Below, piece by piece: positions 8,014-15,092 of a DNA stretch of 64,000 nucleotides. How positions within the stretch are numbered: position 1 is the first letter of the stretch; each line of letters starts with the position of its first letter. A program made the translations under genes and the position numbers. Origin of the DNA: Parapedobacter tibetensis (GTDB lineage: Bacteria > Bacteroidota > Bacteroidia > Sphingobacteriales > Sphingobacteriaceae); the NCBI RefSeq assembly GCF_024643205.1, contig NZ_JAMKQJ010000014.1:1-64000 (forward strand), read 5' to 3'. The notes beneath the pieces were generated by a model. The model ran no database searches, was not told where the DNA came from, and saw only the letters and a list, made by a program, of their open reading frames with translations.

Positions 8014-8721
8014 TCAGCGGTTCAACATAGCCACCTCTACACAAGCCACCAACGCCGCAGTTTCCGTGCGCAATCGGCTGTCGCCAAGCGTAATGGCTTG
8101 ATATCCGGCAGAAAGGGCTCCAGCGATTTCACTGGCACTGAAGTCGCCTTCTGGGCCGACCAAGATGGTATAACGGTCTGAAGGATGGGCCAGCTGGCTC
8201 GGATAAGCCTTATCGCTATCCGCACAATGTGCTATGAACTTTTGGCCATCACTGGCGGCACCTATAAACTCCGTAAATTTCATCGACTCATTCAGTTTTG
8301 GATGATAAGCCTTCATGGATTGCTTCATGGCGGATACCATAACTTTATTCAACCTATCTAACCTGATATCTTTCCGTTCGGAATGTTCGCAAATAATAGG
8401 GGTGATTTCATCAATCCCCACTTCGGTGGCTTTTTCGAGAAACCACTCCACCCTATCGATGTTCTTGGTGGGTGCAATGGCGATATGTAAGTAATAAGGT
8501 CGTTTTCCAACGTTGATGCTGACATCCACAATTTCCAAGACTGTCCTTTTGGGATGTGCATCCATAATGACGGCCGTATACCGTCCACCCCTACCATCCA
8601 CCAGGTTAATCTGCTGCCCGCTGGACAAACGCAGTACACGGATGGCATGCTTGCTCTCCTCCTCATTCAGCACAAAGGCTTTATGTTGGGGCAGTATTTC
8701 TGGGGTGTAGAATAGTTGCAA
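8014..8721 (-). CDS. rsmE: 16S rRNA m3U1498 methyltransferase RsmE
   Basis: SAM-dependent N3 methylation of U1498 in 16S rRNA of the small subunit. 235 residues, standard length. N-terminal PUA-like domain (MQLFYTPEI, SKHAIRVLRLSSG) and C-terminal SPOUT knot with ILVGPEGDFSASEI and LGDSRLRTETAALVA, the SAM-binding loop. The start codon is TTG (8721), fixed by the typical family N-terminus and by the hemolysin-like gene ending only 11 bases upstream. Last gene of the operon dedA-ppa-hemolysin-rsmE; it converges with the DUF3299 gene with 13 bases between. Confidence 0.96.
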   Translation of the reverse strand: MQLFYTPEILPQHKAFVLNEEESKHAIRVLRLSSGQQINLVDGRGGRYTAVIMDAHPKRTVLEIVDVSINVGKRPYYLHIAIAPTKNIDRVEWFLEKATEVGIDEITPIICEHSERKDIRLDRLNKVMVSAMKQSMKAYHPKLNESMKFTEFIGAASDGQKFIAHCADSDKAYPSQLAHPSDRYTILVGPEGDFSASEIAGALSAGYQAITLGDSRLRTETAALVACVEVAMLNR

Positions 8722-8732
8722 ACCGCGGGGTT

Positions 8733-10046
8733 TTATTCGTCGTCCTCATCATCGGAGGTAACCATCAGCTCCAATTTCACGAATTCAATGTTCTGTTGGG
8801 TTTTCTTCATGATGATGAAATTGTATCCATGGAACTCCTTATGTTCGCCCACGTCCGGTATTTTATCAAACAAGTCGCTCACCAAGCCGGAAATGGTATC
8901 GTAATCATTACTTTCTGGCAATTCCTTCGGCAAAAACTCGTTAACATCATGCACGCTGGCACTCGCATCCACCATGTATTCCATCTCGGATATTTTTTCC
9001 ACCACGGGTGTTTCCTCATCATATTCGTCTTGGATCTCTCCTACCAATTCCTCCACGATGTCTTCGAGTGTCACCATCCCTGCCGTGCCACCGAATTCGT
9101 CGAGCACAATGGCTATCTGCATGCGCTTCTGCTGGAACTCGGCCATCAGATCGTTTATTTTCTTTGTTTCAGGGATGAAATAGGGCTTACGGATAATGTT
9201 TTTCAATACCAATTCTTTGCCTTTGGCAATGATGGGCAATATATCCTTGGCGTGTACAATACCGATAATTTGGTCAATGTTATCGTCATAGATGGGTATC
9301 CGTGAATAACCCTCCTTGTTGATGTTTTCAATAAAATCGTCCACCGGGCAATTCATTTCCGCGGCGGAAATCTTGGTGCGGGGCACCATGATGTTTTTTA
9401 CAATCCGTTCGTTGAAATCAAACACATTTTTGATTAGCTCATGCTCCACCGTATCCAAAGCGCCACTTTCCCTACCTTGGTCAAGCAAGTATTGTAATTC
9501 CTCGGACGAATGGTGGGCTTCCCCCACATTGACCTGGAAACCCATCAGCTTGAGGAGCAGGTTGGCGAATCCGTTTAAAACCCAAATAATGGGCCTAAAG
9601 AGAATATAGAAAAACCGCAATGGTAACGCAATACTCATGGTAGTAGCCACAGGGCGTTGGATGGCAATGGATTTAGGTGCCAATTCACCGAACACAATAT
9701 GTAATACGGTGATAATACTGAACGCCAATACATGTCCTAGATTCTTGGCCACTACGCCGGTAAGTTCTACATTGAACCAGCCAAAGATATTGCCCACGAT
9801 TTGGGTCATCACGGCTTCACCCACCCAACCGAGGCCAAGGGAACACAATGTAATACCCAATTGCGTGGCGGCAAGGTATCCATCGAGGTGGCTGGTGATG
9901 TGCTTGGCCACCTGAGCCACCTGGCTACCGGTCTTGATCTTAATCTCAATTTGCGAAGCCCTGACTTTGACAATCGCGAATTCGGCAGCCACGAAGAAAC
10001 CGTTGGCGAAGACCAAGAATAATGTCCAGAAAATCTGCCAGCCCAT
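8733..10046 (-). CDS. Hemolysin/CorC family membrane protein (CNNM, CBS, CorC domains)
   Basis: 437 residues. The N-terminal CNNM membrane domain (about 1-190, beginning IFWTLFLVFANGFFVAAEFA, with helices near 80-100, 120-140 and 155-180) is followed by two CBS motifs (about 205-330, IMVPRTKISAAE and IVLDEFGGTAGMVTLEDIVEELVGEI) and a CorC/HlyC C-terminal domain (about 345-425). Family members are linked to magnesium or cobalt transport and were historically called hemolysins; in Bacteroidota GldE is a relative, but I have no reason to call this GldE. Start codon overlaps the ppa stop by one base (TAATG), and rsmE begins 11 bases after its stop. Confidence 0.93.
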   Translation of the reverse strand: MGWQIFWTLFLVFANGFFVAAEFAIVKVRASQIEIKIKTGSQVAQVAKHITSHLDGYLAATQLGITLCSLGLGWVGEAVMTQIVGNIFGWFNVELTGVVAKNLGHVLAFSIITVLHIVFGELAPKSIAIQRPVATTMSIALPLRFFYILFRPIIWVLNGFANLLLKLMGFQVNVGEAHHSSEELQYLLDQGRESGALDTVEHELIKNVFDFNERIVKNIMVPRTKISAAEMNCPVDDFIENINKEGYSRIPIYDDNIDQIIGIVHAKDILPIIAKGKELVLKNIIRKPYFIPETKKINDLMAEFQQKRMQIAIVLDEFGGTAGMVTLEDIVEELVGEIQDEYDEETPVVEKISEMEYMVDASASVHDVNEFLPKELPESNDYDTISGLVSDLFDKIPDVGEHKEFHGYNFIIMKKTQQNIEFVKLELMVTSDDEDDE

Positions 10047-10597
10047 TAGTTCATTATAAGGTTAGCGAACTCTTTTTGATACAATTCAATGCTTTCCTGG
10101 ATAACCTTATATGCATATGAACGACCAAAAAGGCGTTCTATGGTTACGTTTTTTTGTTCTAGTGCTTTATAGTCCTGAAAGAAACGAACAATTTCCTTCA
10201 TGGTATGTGGAGGCAATTCCGAAAGGTCGTTGATGTAATTGACCGACATATCGTTCTTGGCTACGGCGATGATTTTGTCATCCTGTTCCCCATTGTCTAT
10301 CATATGCATCACACCAATGACCTTGGCTTCTATGATACTCATGGGATAGACATCGACGGAACAAAGCACCAAAATATCAAGTGGATCTTTATCATCGCAA
10401 TAGGTCTTTGGGATGAAACCATAGTTAGCCGGATACATCACCGAAGAAAACAAAACGCGGTCTAATTTGATGAGCCCGCTTTGCTTATCTATTTCATACT
10501 TTGCTTTTGAACCTTTAGGGATTTCGATAATAGCATTGACCGACGACGGAACGTCATCGCCTGGGGACACTTCATGCCATGGGTGTGATATGCTCAT
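10046..10597 (-). CDS. ppa: Inorganic pyrophosphatase, family I
   Basis: Hydrolyses pyrophosphate to two phosphates in the cytoplasm, drawing biosynthetic reactions forward. 183 residues, close to bacterial family I. Diagnostic motifs: IIEIPKGSKAKYEID, YPANYGFIPKTYCDDKDPLDILVL (metal-binding aspartates in DDKDPLD) and GVMHMIDNGEQDDKIIAV with the catalytic-site acidic residues. It follows dedA by five bases and overlaps the start of the hemolysin-like gene, so it is the second gene of a four-gene operon. Confidence 0.97.
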   Translation of the reverse strand: MSISHPWHEVSPGDDVPSSVNAIIEIPKGSKAKYEIDKQSGLIKLDRVLFSSVMYPANYGFIPKTYCDDKDPLDILVLCSVDVYPMSIIEAKVIGVMHMIDNGEQDDKIIAVAKNDMSVNYINDLSELPPHTMKEIVRFFQDYKALEQKNVTIERLFGRSYAYKVIQESIELYQKEFANLIMN

Positions 10598-10602
10598 TGG
10601 GA

Positions 10603-11277
10603 TTAGAAATTATTTTGATGATTTTTGTTATCGATGTCTTTATTACTTTTATTCAGGCGTATTTTCCGTTTCACCAACGCAATGATAATAGGTATGAATG
10701 TTAACGTGATGAAGCCGACAATGATGAATGTGATGTAGTCAATAATCTGCGGAAACTCACGGCCTAAGAAATATCCAGAGAGTGTCAACGTCAACACCCA
10801 TACGATACAACCACAGACATTATATAGCGTGAATTTCTTGAAATCTACTTGTACTACTCCTGCAAATATAGGTGCAAATGTACGTATTATCGGCACGAAA
10901 CGGCCAATAATCAAGGCCAAACCGCCGTATTTGTGGTAAAATTCCTCGGCCATGACCACATATTTCCGCTTGAACAGCCATGAATCCTTACGTGTAAACA
11001 GCATGGGTCCCGCTCGCCATCCAAACCAATATCCGGTAAAATTGCCAGCTACACCAGCCGCAAACAACCCTACACACAGGGTGGTGATGTCCACATTCAA
11101 CATTCCGGAAGCACAAAACAAGCCGGCTAAAAAAAGCAAATAATCCCCAGGAAGAAAGAAACCGAAAAAAAGTCCTGTCTCAGCGAACACGATAAACAAC
11201 ACAAGGTAGAAACCTCCAGATTTTATCAATGCTTCGGCATCCAACAATTGTGAAAATGACTCCCAGAACTCTTGCAT
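10603..11277 (-). CDS. DedA family membrane protein
   Basis: 224 residues with the VTT/SNARE-associated fold: FAETGLFFGFFLPGDYLLFLAGLF (about 30-55), a re-entrant region, GRFVPIIRTFAPIFAGV with the conserved G-R-F-x-P-x-x-R (about 125-140), and two more membrane helices near 160 and 190-210. DedA proteins act as lipid scramblases or flippases, for example for undecaprenyl phosphate or phosphatidylethanolamine; which one applies here is open. First gene of the operon with ppa, the hemolysin-like gene and rsmE. A -7-like TATTTTTG lies 12 bases before the ATG (11290-11297 on this strand's complement). Confidence 0.93.
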   Translation of the reverse strand: MQEFWESFSQLLDAEALIKSGGFYLVLFIVFAETGLFFGFFLPGDYLLFLAGLFCASGMLNVDITTLCVGLFAAGVAGNFTGYWFGWRAGPMLFTRKDSWLFKRKYVVMAEEFYHKYGGLALIIGRFVPIIRTFAPIFAGVVQVDFKKFTLYNVCGCIVWVLTLTLSGYFLGREFPQIIDYITFIIVGFITLTFIPIIIALVKRKIRLNKSNKDIDNKNHQNNF

Positions 11278-11447
11278 ATATGTCGATTACAAAAATACGA
11301 AATATTAAACGAATAGAACAGCTTTAATTCATGGGGACGGACATAACCAATTTTCGAATCTCGGTGGCAAGCGTCACATCGAGCATGGGATTTGCGGATC
11401 CATCACTCGGAGTGATGAAGCGACAAAAAGATGTCATCATGTCCTTA

Positions 11448-11858
11448 TTATTTGTGCGTAATTCCCAAAATCGATTCCTTGATTGCTTCTGCACTCTCGG
11501 TAAGTTCAGCTTGACTAAACTGTAACTTAGGTCGGTTGAAATTAATATCACCCACCTCATTGATGGGTACCAGGTGTATATGGGCATGGGCCACCTCCAA
11601 CCCGATCACGGCTACGCCTATTTTTTCACAGGGATGTACTTTCTTTATACCTTGGGCAACGATTTTTGCAAAAATCCATAACCCCATATATTCATCATCG
11701 CCAATATCAAATAGGTAGTCTGTTTCCTGCTTGGGGATAACCAGCACATGACCTTTGGCCAATGGACTAATATCCAGGAAAGCCAAATAATCATTGCTCT
11801 CGGCCACTTTATAAGCCGGAATCTCACCGGCAACAATTTTTGAAAATATAGTGGGCAT
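11448..11858 (-). CDS. HIT family protein
   Basis: 136 residues, a complete histidine-triad hydrolase of the Hint/HinT branch (IFSKIVAGEIPAYKV start, HAHIHLVPI active site near 98-106). Members cleave nucleoside phosphoramidates and related nucleotidyl substrates; the physiological substrate here is unknown. Preceded on the same strand by greA, separated by the greA terminator at 11892-11926, so it is probably transcribed on its own or by read-through. Between its stop and dedA lie 170 bases with one 7-bp hairpin (11401-11417) and no clear gene. Confidence 0.95.
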   Translation of the reverse strand: MPTIFSKIVAGEIPAYKVAESNDYLAFLDISPLAKGHVLVIPKQETDYLFDIGDDEYMGLWIFAKIVAQGIKKVHPCEKIGVAVIGLEVAHAHIHLVPINEVGDINFNRPKLQFSQAELTESAEAIKESILGITHK

Positions 11859-11891
11859 GGTATTTCTTTTTTGTTTAATGATAAGCTATAC

Positions 11892-11926
11892 AAAAACGGC
11901 TGCTTTTTTTGAATAAAACAGCCGTT
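11892..11926 (-). terminator. Intrinsic terminator after greA
   Basis: AACGGCTG / CAGCCGTT stem (arms 11919-11926 and 11895-11902), followed on the minus strand by a U-run (TTTTTG). Loop of 16 bases includes a run of seven A. It lies between greA and the HIT gene. Confidence 0.7.
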
Positions 11927-11940
11927 GGGTACTATTGTTT

Positions 11941-11973
11941 GGTATGTGCGGTTATGGCAACCCGCACATAACC
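11941..11973 (-). other. Alternative-pairing hairpins in the greA 3-prime region
   Basis: On the minus strand TATGTGCGG pairs with CCGCACATA (9 bp, 11943-11951 with 11962-11970), while GGTTATG can pair with CATAACC (7 bp, 11950-11956 with 11967-11973). The two stems share bases and exclude each other. This sits just before the greA terminator. It may be chance or a folded 3-prime UTR element. Confidence 0.4.
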
Positions 11974-11982
11974 GTCATATAC

Positions 11983-12456
11983 TTACCTGGAGATGTCCAG
12001 GATTTCCAGCTCTACTTCGCCTGCCGGCACCTGTATCTGGGCCTTGTCGCCAATGGATTTACCTAACAACCCCTGGGCAATTGGTGATTTCACCGATATC
12101 TTTCCGGCTTTGAGGTCAGCCTCCGTCTCGGACACCAATTGGTAGGTCATTACGGCGCCATTTTTCACATTCTTGAGTTTGACGATAGACAACGCTAATA
12201 CTTTGGATGCGTCCAATGCCGACTCGTCAATCAGGCGTGCGCTTGCCAAGGTGTTTTCCAGCTTGGCAATCTTGGCCTCATGTAATCCTTGGGCTTCCTT
12301 TGCCGCATCATATTCCGCATTTTCAGACAAATCTCCTTTGTCGCGCGCCTCGGCAATGGCTTTGGCAATCCTTGACCTGCCTTCCGTTTTGAGATACTGC
12401 AACTCTTCCTTGAGTTTTTCCAACCCTTCTTTGCTGTAATATGTTACTTCTGCCAT
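11983..12456 (-). CDS. greA: Transcription elongation factor GreA
   Basis: Binds the RNA polymerase secondary channel and stimulates cleavage of backtracked transcripts. 157 residues, the standard length. N-terminal coiled coil (about 5-75: YYSKEGLEKLKEELQYLKT, RSRIAKAIAEARDKGDLSENAEYDAAKE with the tip acidic residues D and E in GDLSENAEYD) and C-terminal FKBP-like domain (ISVKSPIAQGLLGKSIGD, IQVPAGEVELEILDI). The gene has its own candidate promoter and, between promoter and ATG, a 15-bp terminator-like hairpin, so its expression may be set by early termination in the leader. Confidence 0.97.
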   Translation of the reverse strand: MAEVTYYSKEGLEKLKEELQYLKTEGRSRIAKAIAEARDKGDLSENAEYDAAKEAQGLHEAKIAKLENTLASARLIDESALDASKVLALSIVKLKNVKNGAVMTYQLVSETEADLKAGKISVKSPIAQGLLGKSIGDKAQIQVPAGEVELEILDISR

Positions 12457-12483
12457 AATTGATATGAATAAAAAAATAAAGTC

Positions 12484-12532
12484 AAAAAAAGAAGCAAGAC
12501 CACATCATCATGATAAGTGACATGGCCTTGCT
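12484..12532 (-). terminator. Strong intrinsic terminator in the greA leader
   Basis: On the minus strand AGCAAGGCCATGTCA (12532-12518) pairs fully with TGATGTGGTCTTGCT (12507-12493), 15 bp with three G-U pairs, 10-base loop, followed by TCTTTTTTT (12492-12484). The greA ATG is 27 bases further on. It may end the upstream response-regulator transcript, but a candidate greA promoter lies immediately before it. Confidence 0.85.
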
Positions 12533-12540
12533 CATTCATA

Positions 12541-12572
12541 CGAAGATAGGAAATGTTTTTTAATTATACAAA
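12541..12572 (-). promoter_or_regulatory. Candidate greA promoter
   Basis: Minus strand TTTG (12572-12569), 20 bases, TATCTTCG (12548-12541): close to the Bacteroidota consensus TTTG and TAnnTTTG with one mismatch. Expected start of transcription near 12535, three bases before the terminator hairpin. Confidence 0.5.
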
Positions 12573-12642
12573 AAAGATAGCGAATACTTTAAAATGAAAC
12601 GCACACCTCCGTACCTACATCATCAGTATTCCATCCCACCCA

Positions 12643-13341
12643 TCAAGGGTTATCAACAAACTTATAACCCATCCCCCTGACGGTCTGTAAATAAGCAGGT
12701 TTATCGACATTGAGTTCGATTTTCTTACGTAGACGCACGATATGCATGTCCAATGTCCGTGTGTTCACGTTGGAACTGTACCCCCAAACCACCTCCATCA
12801 GCTCATCCCTACTGATTACCCTACCTATATTCTGCAAGAAATAAAGTAGAATGCGGTTTTCCAATATGGTCAGCTCTATTTTCTTGCCATTACGGACGAG
12901 CGAGTGAATATTGGGATGATGCTCCGTATCACCAAAACTTAACAAGTCCGCACTTTGGTTGTTGACAAAATACTTTATTTTATTTTCAATCATGGCTACC
13001 AATACATCCATGCTAAACGGTTTGGTGATATAATCGGATACCCCAAAGCTATAGGCATCAATTTTATCCACATCCTGCGATTTGGCTGTCATCATGATAA
13101 TGAGGTTGGAAAAGCCCTCTTTCCGTAAGTTGGCACAAACCTCAGCGCCTTGCTTGCCAGGCAGCATCCAATCCAGCAAAACGATGTCGGGTTTCTGCGC
13201 CAATACCAATTTCTCGGCATCATCGCCGTTTCCGGTCTGCACAACCAGGTAGTTTTCGGATTCGAGGCGGTGGGCCACCAAAAAACGTAAATTCTCATCG
13301 TCTTCGATAATGGCTATTTTGATGTTTTTATACATAGTCAT
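12643..13341 (-). CDS. OmpR/PhoB-type response regulator
   Basis: 232 residues: receiver domain (about 8-122; acidic pair EDD, phospho-acceptor Asp in IVLLDWMLPGKQG, Thr in MMTAKS, Lys in YITKPF) and a winged-helix DNA-binding domain (about 135-230; LTILENRILLYFLQNIGRVISRDEL, TLDMHIVRLRKKIE, VRGMGYKFV). Transcription factor partner of the histidine kinase encoded 40 bases upstream on the same strand. ATG at 13335 (MYKN) is an alternative start. Target genes unknown. Confidence 0.95.
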   Translation of the reverse strand: MTMYKNIKIAIIEDDENLRFLVAHRLESENYLVVQTGNGDDAEKLVLAQKPDIVLLDWMLPGKQGAEVCANLRKEGFSNLIIMMTAKSQDVDKIDAYSFGVSDYITKPFSMDVLVAMIENKIKYFVNNQSADLLSFGDTEHHPNIHSLVRNGKKIELTILENRILLYFLQNIGRVISRDELMEVVWGYSSNVNTRTLDMHIVRLRKKIELNVDKPAYLQTVRGMGYKFVDNP

Positions 13342-13381
13342 AAATACAATTTATTGCTGATGATTTGTGATTTACTTATAT

Positions 13382-15049
13382 TCAGTCAATAGGGAAAATG
13401 ATGCTAAACGTTGTGCCGCTCCCCAACTCGCTTTCCACGGTGATATCACCTCCCATAAAATTGACCAGTTCCTTGCAGAAGGCGAGCCCAAGCCCCACAC
13501 TACCTTGTTGGTTGTACTGGTTTTGTACACGGTAGAATTTTTTGAAAATATGAGCTAATTCCTTTTTGGCAATACCGATTCCTTGATCTGCAAATTGCAT
13601 GGTCACTTGTTTTCTAGACTGTATTATTTTTATATCCAGTGCCTTGTTGTCTGGTTTAGAGTATTTATATGCATTGTCAATCAGGTTTTGGAAAATACTA
13701 CCCAATAATACCGGATCGATATATAATGTCCGTTTCGCATCCACCTTGCACCGAATGTCCAAGTCAATGTACTTGATCTTGGAGGCGGTTATTGTCTTAT
13801 CACAAAATTCGTGCAAATCAACCTCTTCCCGCTTTATTTTTATCGATTTATTTTCAATCTGTGTAAAAGAGAGCAGGGTATTCATCAAATTATTGAGTTT
13901 ATCGGCCTCTTCATCCAATATTTTTCCATAAAGCAGCCTTTCCTTGTCGGAAAGTTGTTTGGCACTATAGATATTATTGCCCGCTATTTTGATTACGCTC
14001 ACGGGTGTCTTAAATTCATGGCTCAAATTATTGATGAAATCGTATTGCAGTTTGAACATCCGCCTATTTACATAAAGATTGCGGTAAATCAGGTAGGCGA
14101 TGATAGCCAAGAGTAGGTAAATCGTCAGGACACTGGCCATCACCGGCAAAAACCGCCTGTTTATTTCAGACCGCAGAAATACCCGGCTCGAACTGAAATA
14201 CAGCTTATAATCCGCCAATGCTCCTGGCAATGGCGTTTCAGTGGTAAACAGGTCAGGATCGGTATCGATGGATTCGTAAACCAACGGCTGAATCTGTATA
14301 TATTGATATAATTCGGGAACCGTGTTTTCCAATGACAGTTTATTAGCGTCGACAAAATACGTAAGGATGTCCTGTTCGTAGCCTACATTGTGGGTATGTT
14401 GCCCATACATCAATTCCTTATATGTTTTCAAGTCATCCCTTCTGGGGATGTTCATGTATGATATTTTTCCTGGGTTTACCGAATAAAACACCTTGAATAT
14501 GTCATCATCATACATTGCTTTGGATGTATCCACCCGTTCGATGAAAGCGGCAAATTTTACGGCCATGTTGTTAAAGTCATCAGACAGGGAAAGGGGTAAT
14601 TGCCCGTTTTGTCTTGTTCCCCTATCCGGGCTATCTCGCTCACTACGAGCACCGTACTGATAAACTCCTTTGGGGTACACCACCAGGCTGTTTGCCGAAA
14701 ACCCATAATCGATGGTTTCATCATTGCTCAATAGTACATCATAAAATATGATGCGATCCACAAACGGGTAAGTATTCAGGATGCTGTCTGCATATACGGA
14801 TACACTCACCGAATCGAGATAACCTTGGTAAAATGATATTTCCGGAATCCGATTATGGAAAAAATCGTTGAATGGCGCGATGTTATGTTCCAGCACCTCC
14901 ACTTTCCTGGAGGCAAATTCATTTTCCACATATTTCACGGTCAAGTTACGGGCAAGGAAAGTGGCCAATATAAACGACGCAACCACCACAACGATGAAGG
15001 CAACGATCAATATATAGTTTTTACGGTAACTGTTGCGTTGGTGCTTCAT
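13382..15049 (-). CDS. Membrane sensor histidine kinase
   Basis: 555 residues: first membrane helix about 11-32, an extracytoplasmic sensor region about 33-305 with no recognised fold, second helix about 308-330, HisKA with the phosphorylated histidine in NNLSHEFKTPVSVIK (about 343), and a HATPase domain (N box LIDNAYKYSKPDN, G1 DQGIGIAKKEL, G2 SVGLGLAFCKELV). No HAMP or PAS is evident. Operon partner is the OmpR-type regulator directly downstream. A pseudo-S9 peptidase gene ends 43 bases upstream. Signal not predictable. Confidence 0.94.
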   Translation of the reverse strand: MKHQRNSYRKNYILIVAFIVVVVASFILATFLARNLTVKYVENEFASRKVEVLEHNIAPFNDFFHNRIPEISFYQGYLDSVSVSVYADSILNTYPFVDRIIFYDVLLSNDETIDYGFSANSLVVYPKGVYQYGARSERDSPDRGTRQNGQLPLSLSDDFNNMAVKFAAFIERVDTSKAMYDDDIFKVFYSVNPGKISYMNIPRRDDLKTYKELMYGQHTHNVGYEQDILTYFVDANKLSLENTVPELYQYIQIQPLVYESIDTDPDLFTTETPLPGALADYKLYFSSSRVFLRSEINRRFLPVMASVLTIYLLLAIIAYLIYRNLYVNRRMFKLQYDFINNLSHEFKTPVSVIKIAGNNIYSAKQLSDKERLLYGKILDEEADKLNNLMNTLLSFTQIENKSIKIKREEVDLHEFCDKTITASKIKYIDLDIRCKVDAKRTLYIDPVLLGSIFQNLIDNAYKYSKPDNKALDIKIIQSRKQVTMQFADQGIGIAKKELAHIFKKFYRVQNQYNQQGSVGLGLAFCKELVNFMGGDITVESELGSGTTFSIIFPID

Positions 15050-15092
15050 ACCGTATGGGTTAAAGCGAACAAACCATCATGGATAGACGCTG

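Noticed and set aside
11324..11587. Minus-strand frame overlapping the end of the HIT gene
   Set aside because: Shares its first half with HIT in another frame and has no recognisable domain; the 124 bases after HIT may be plain spacer.
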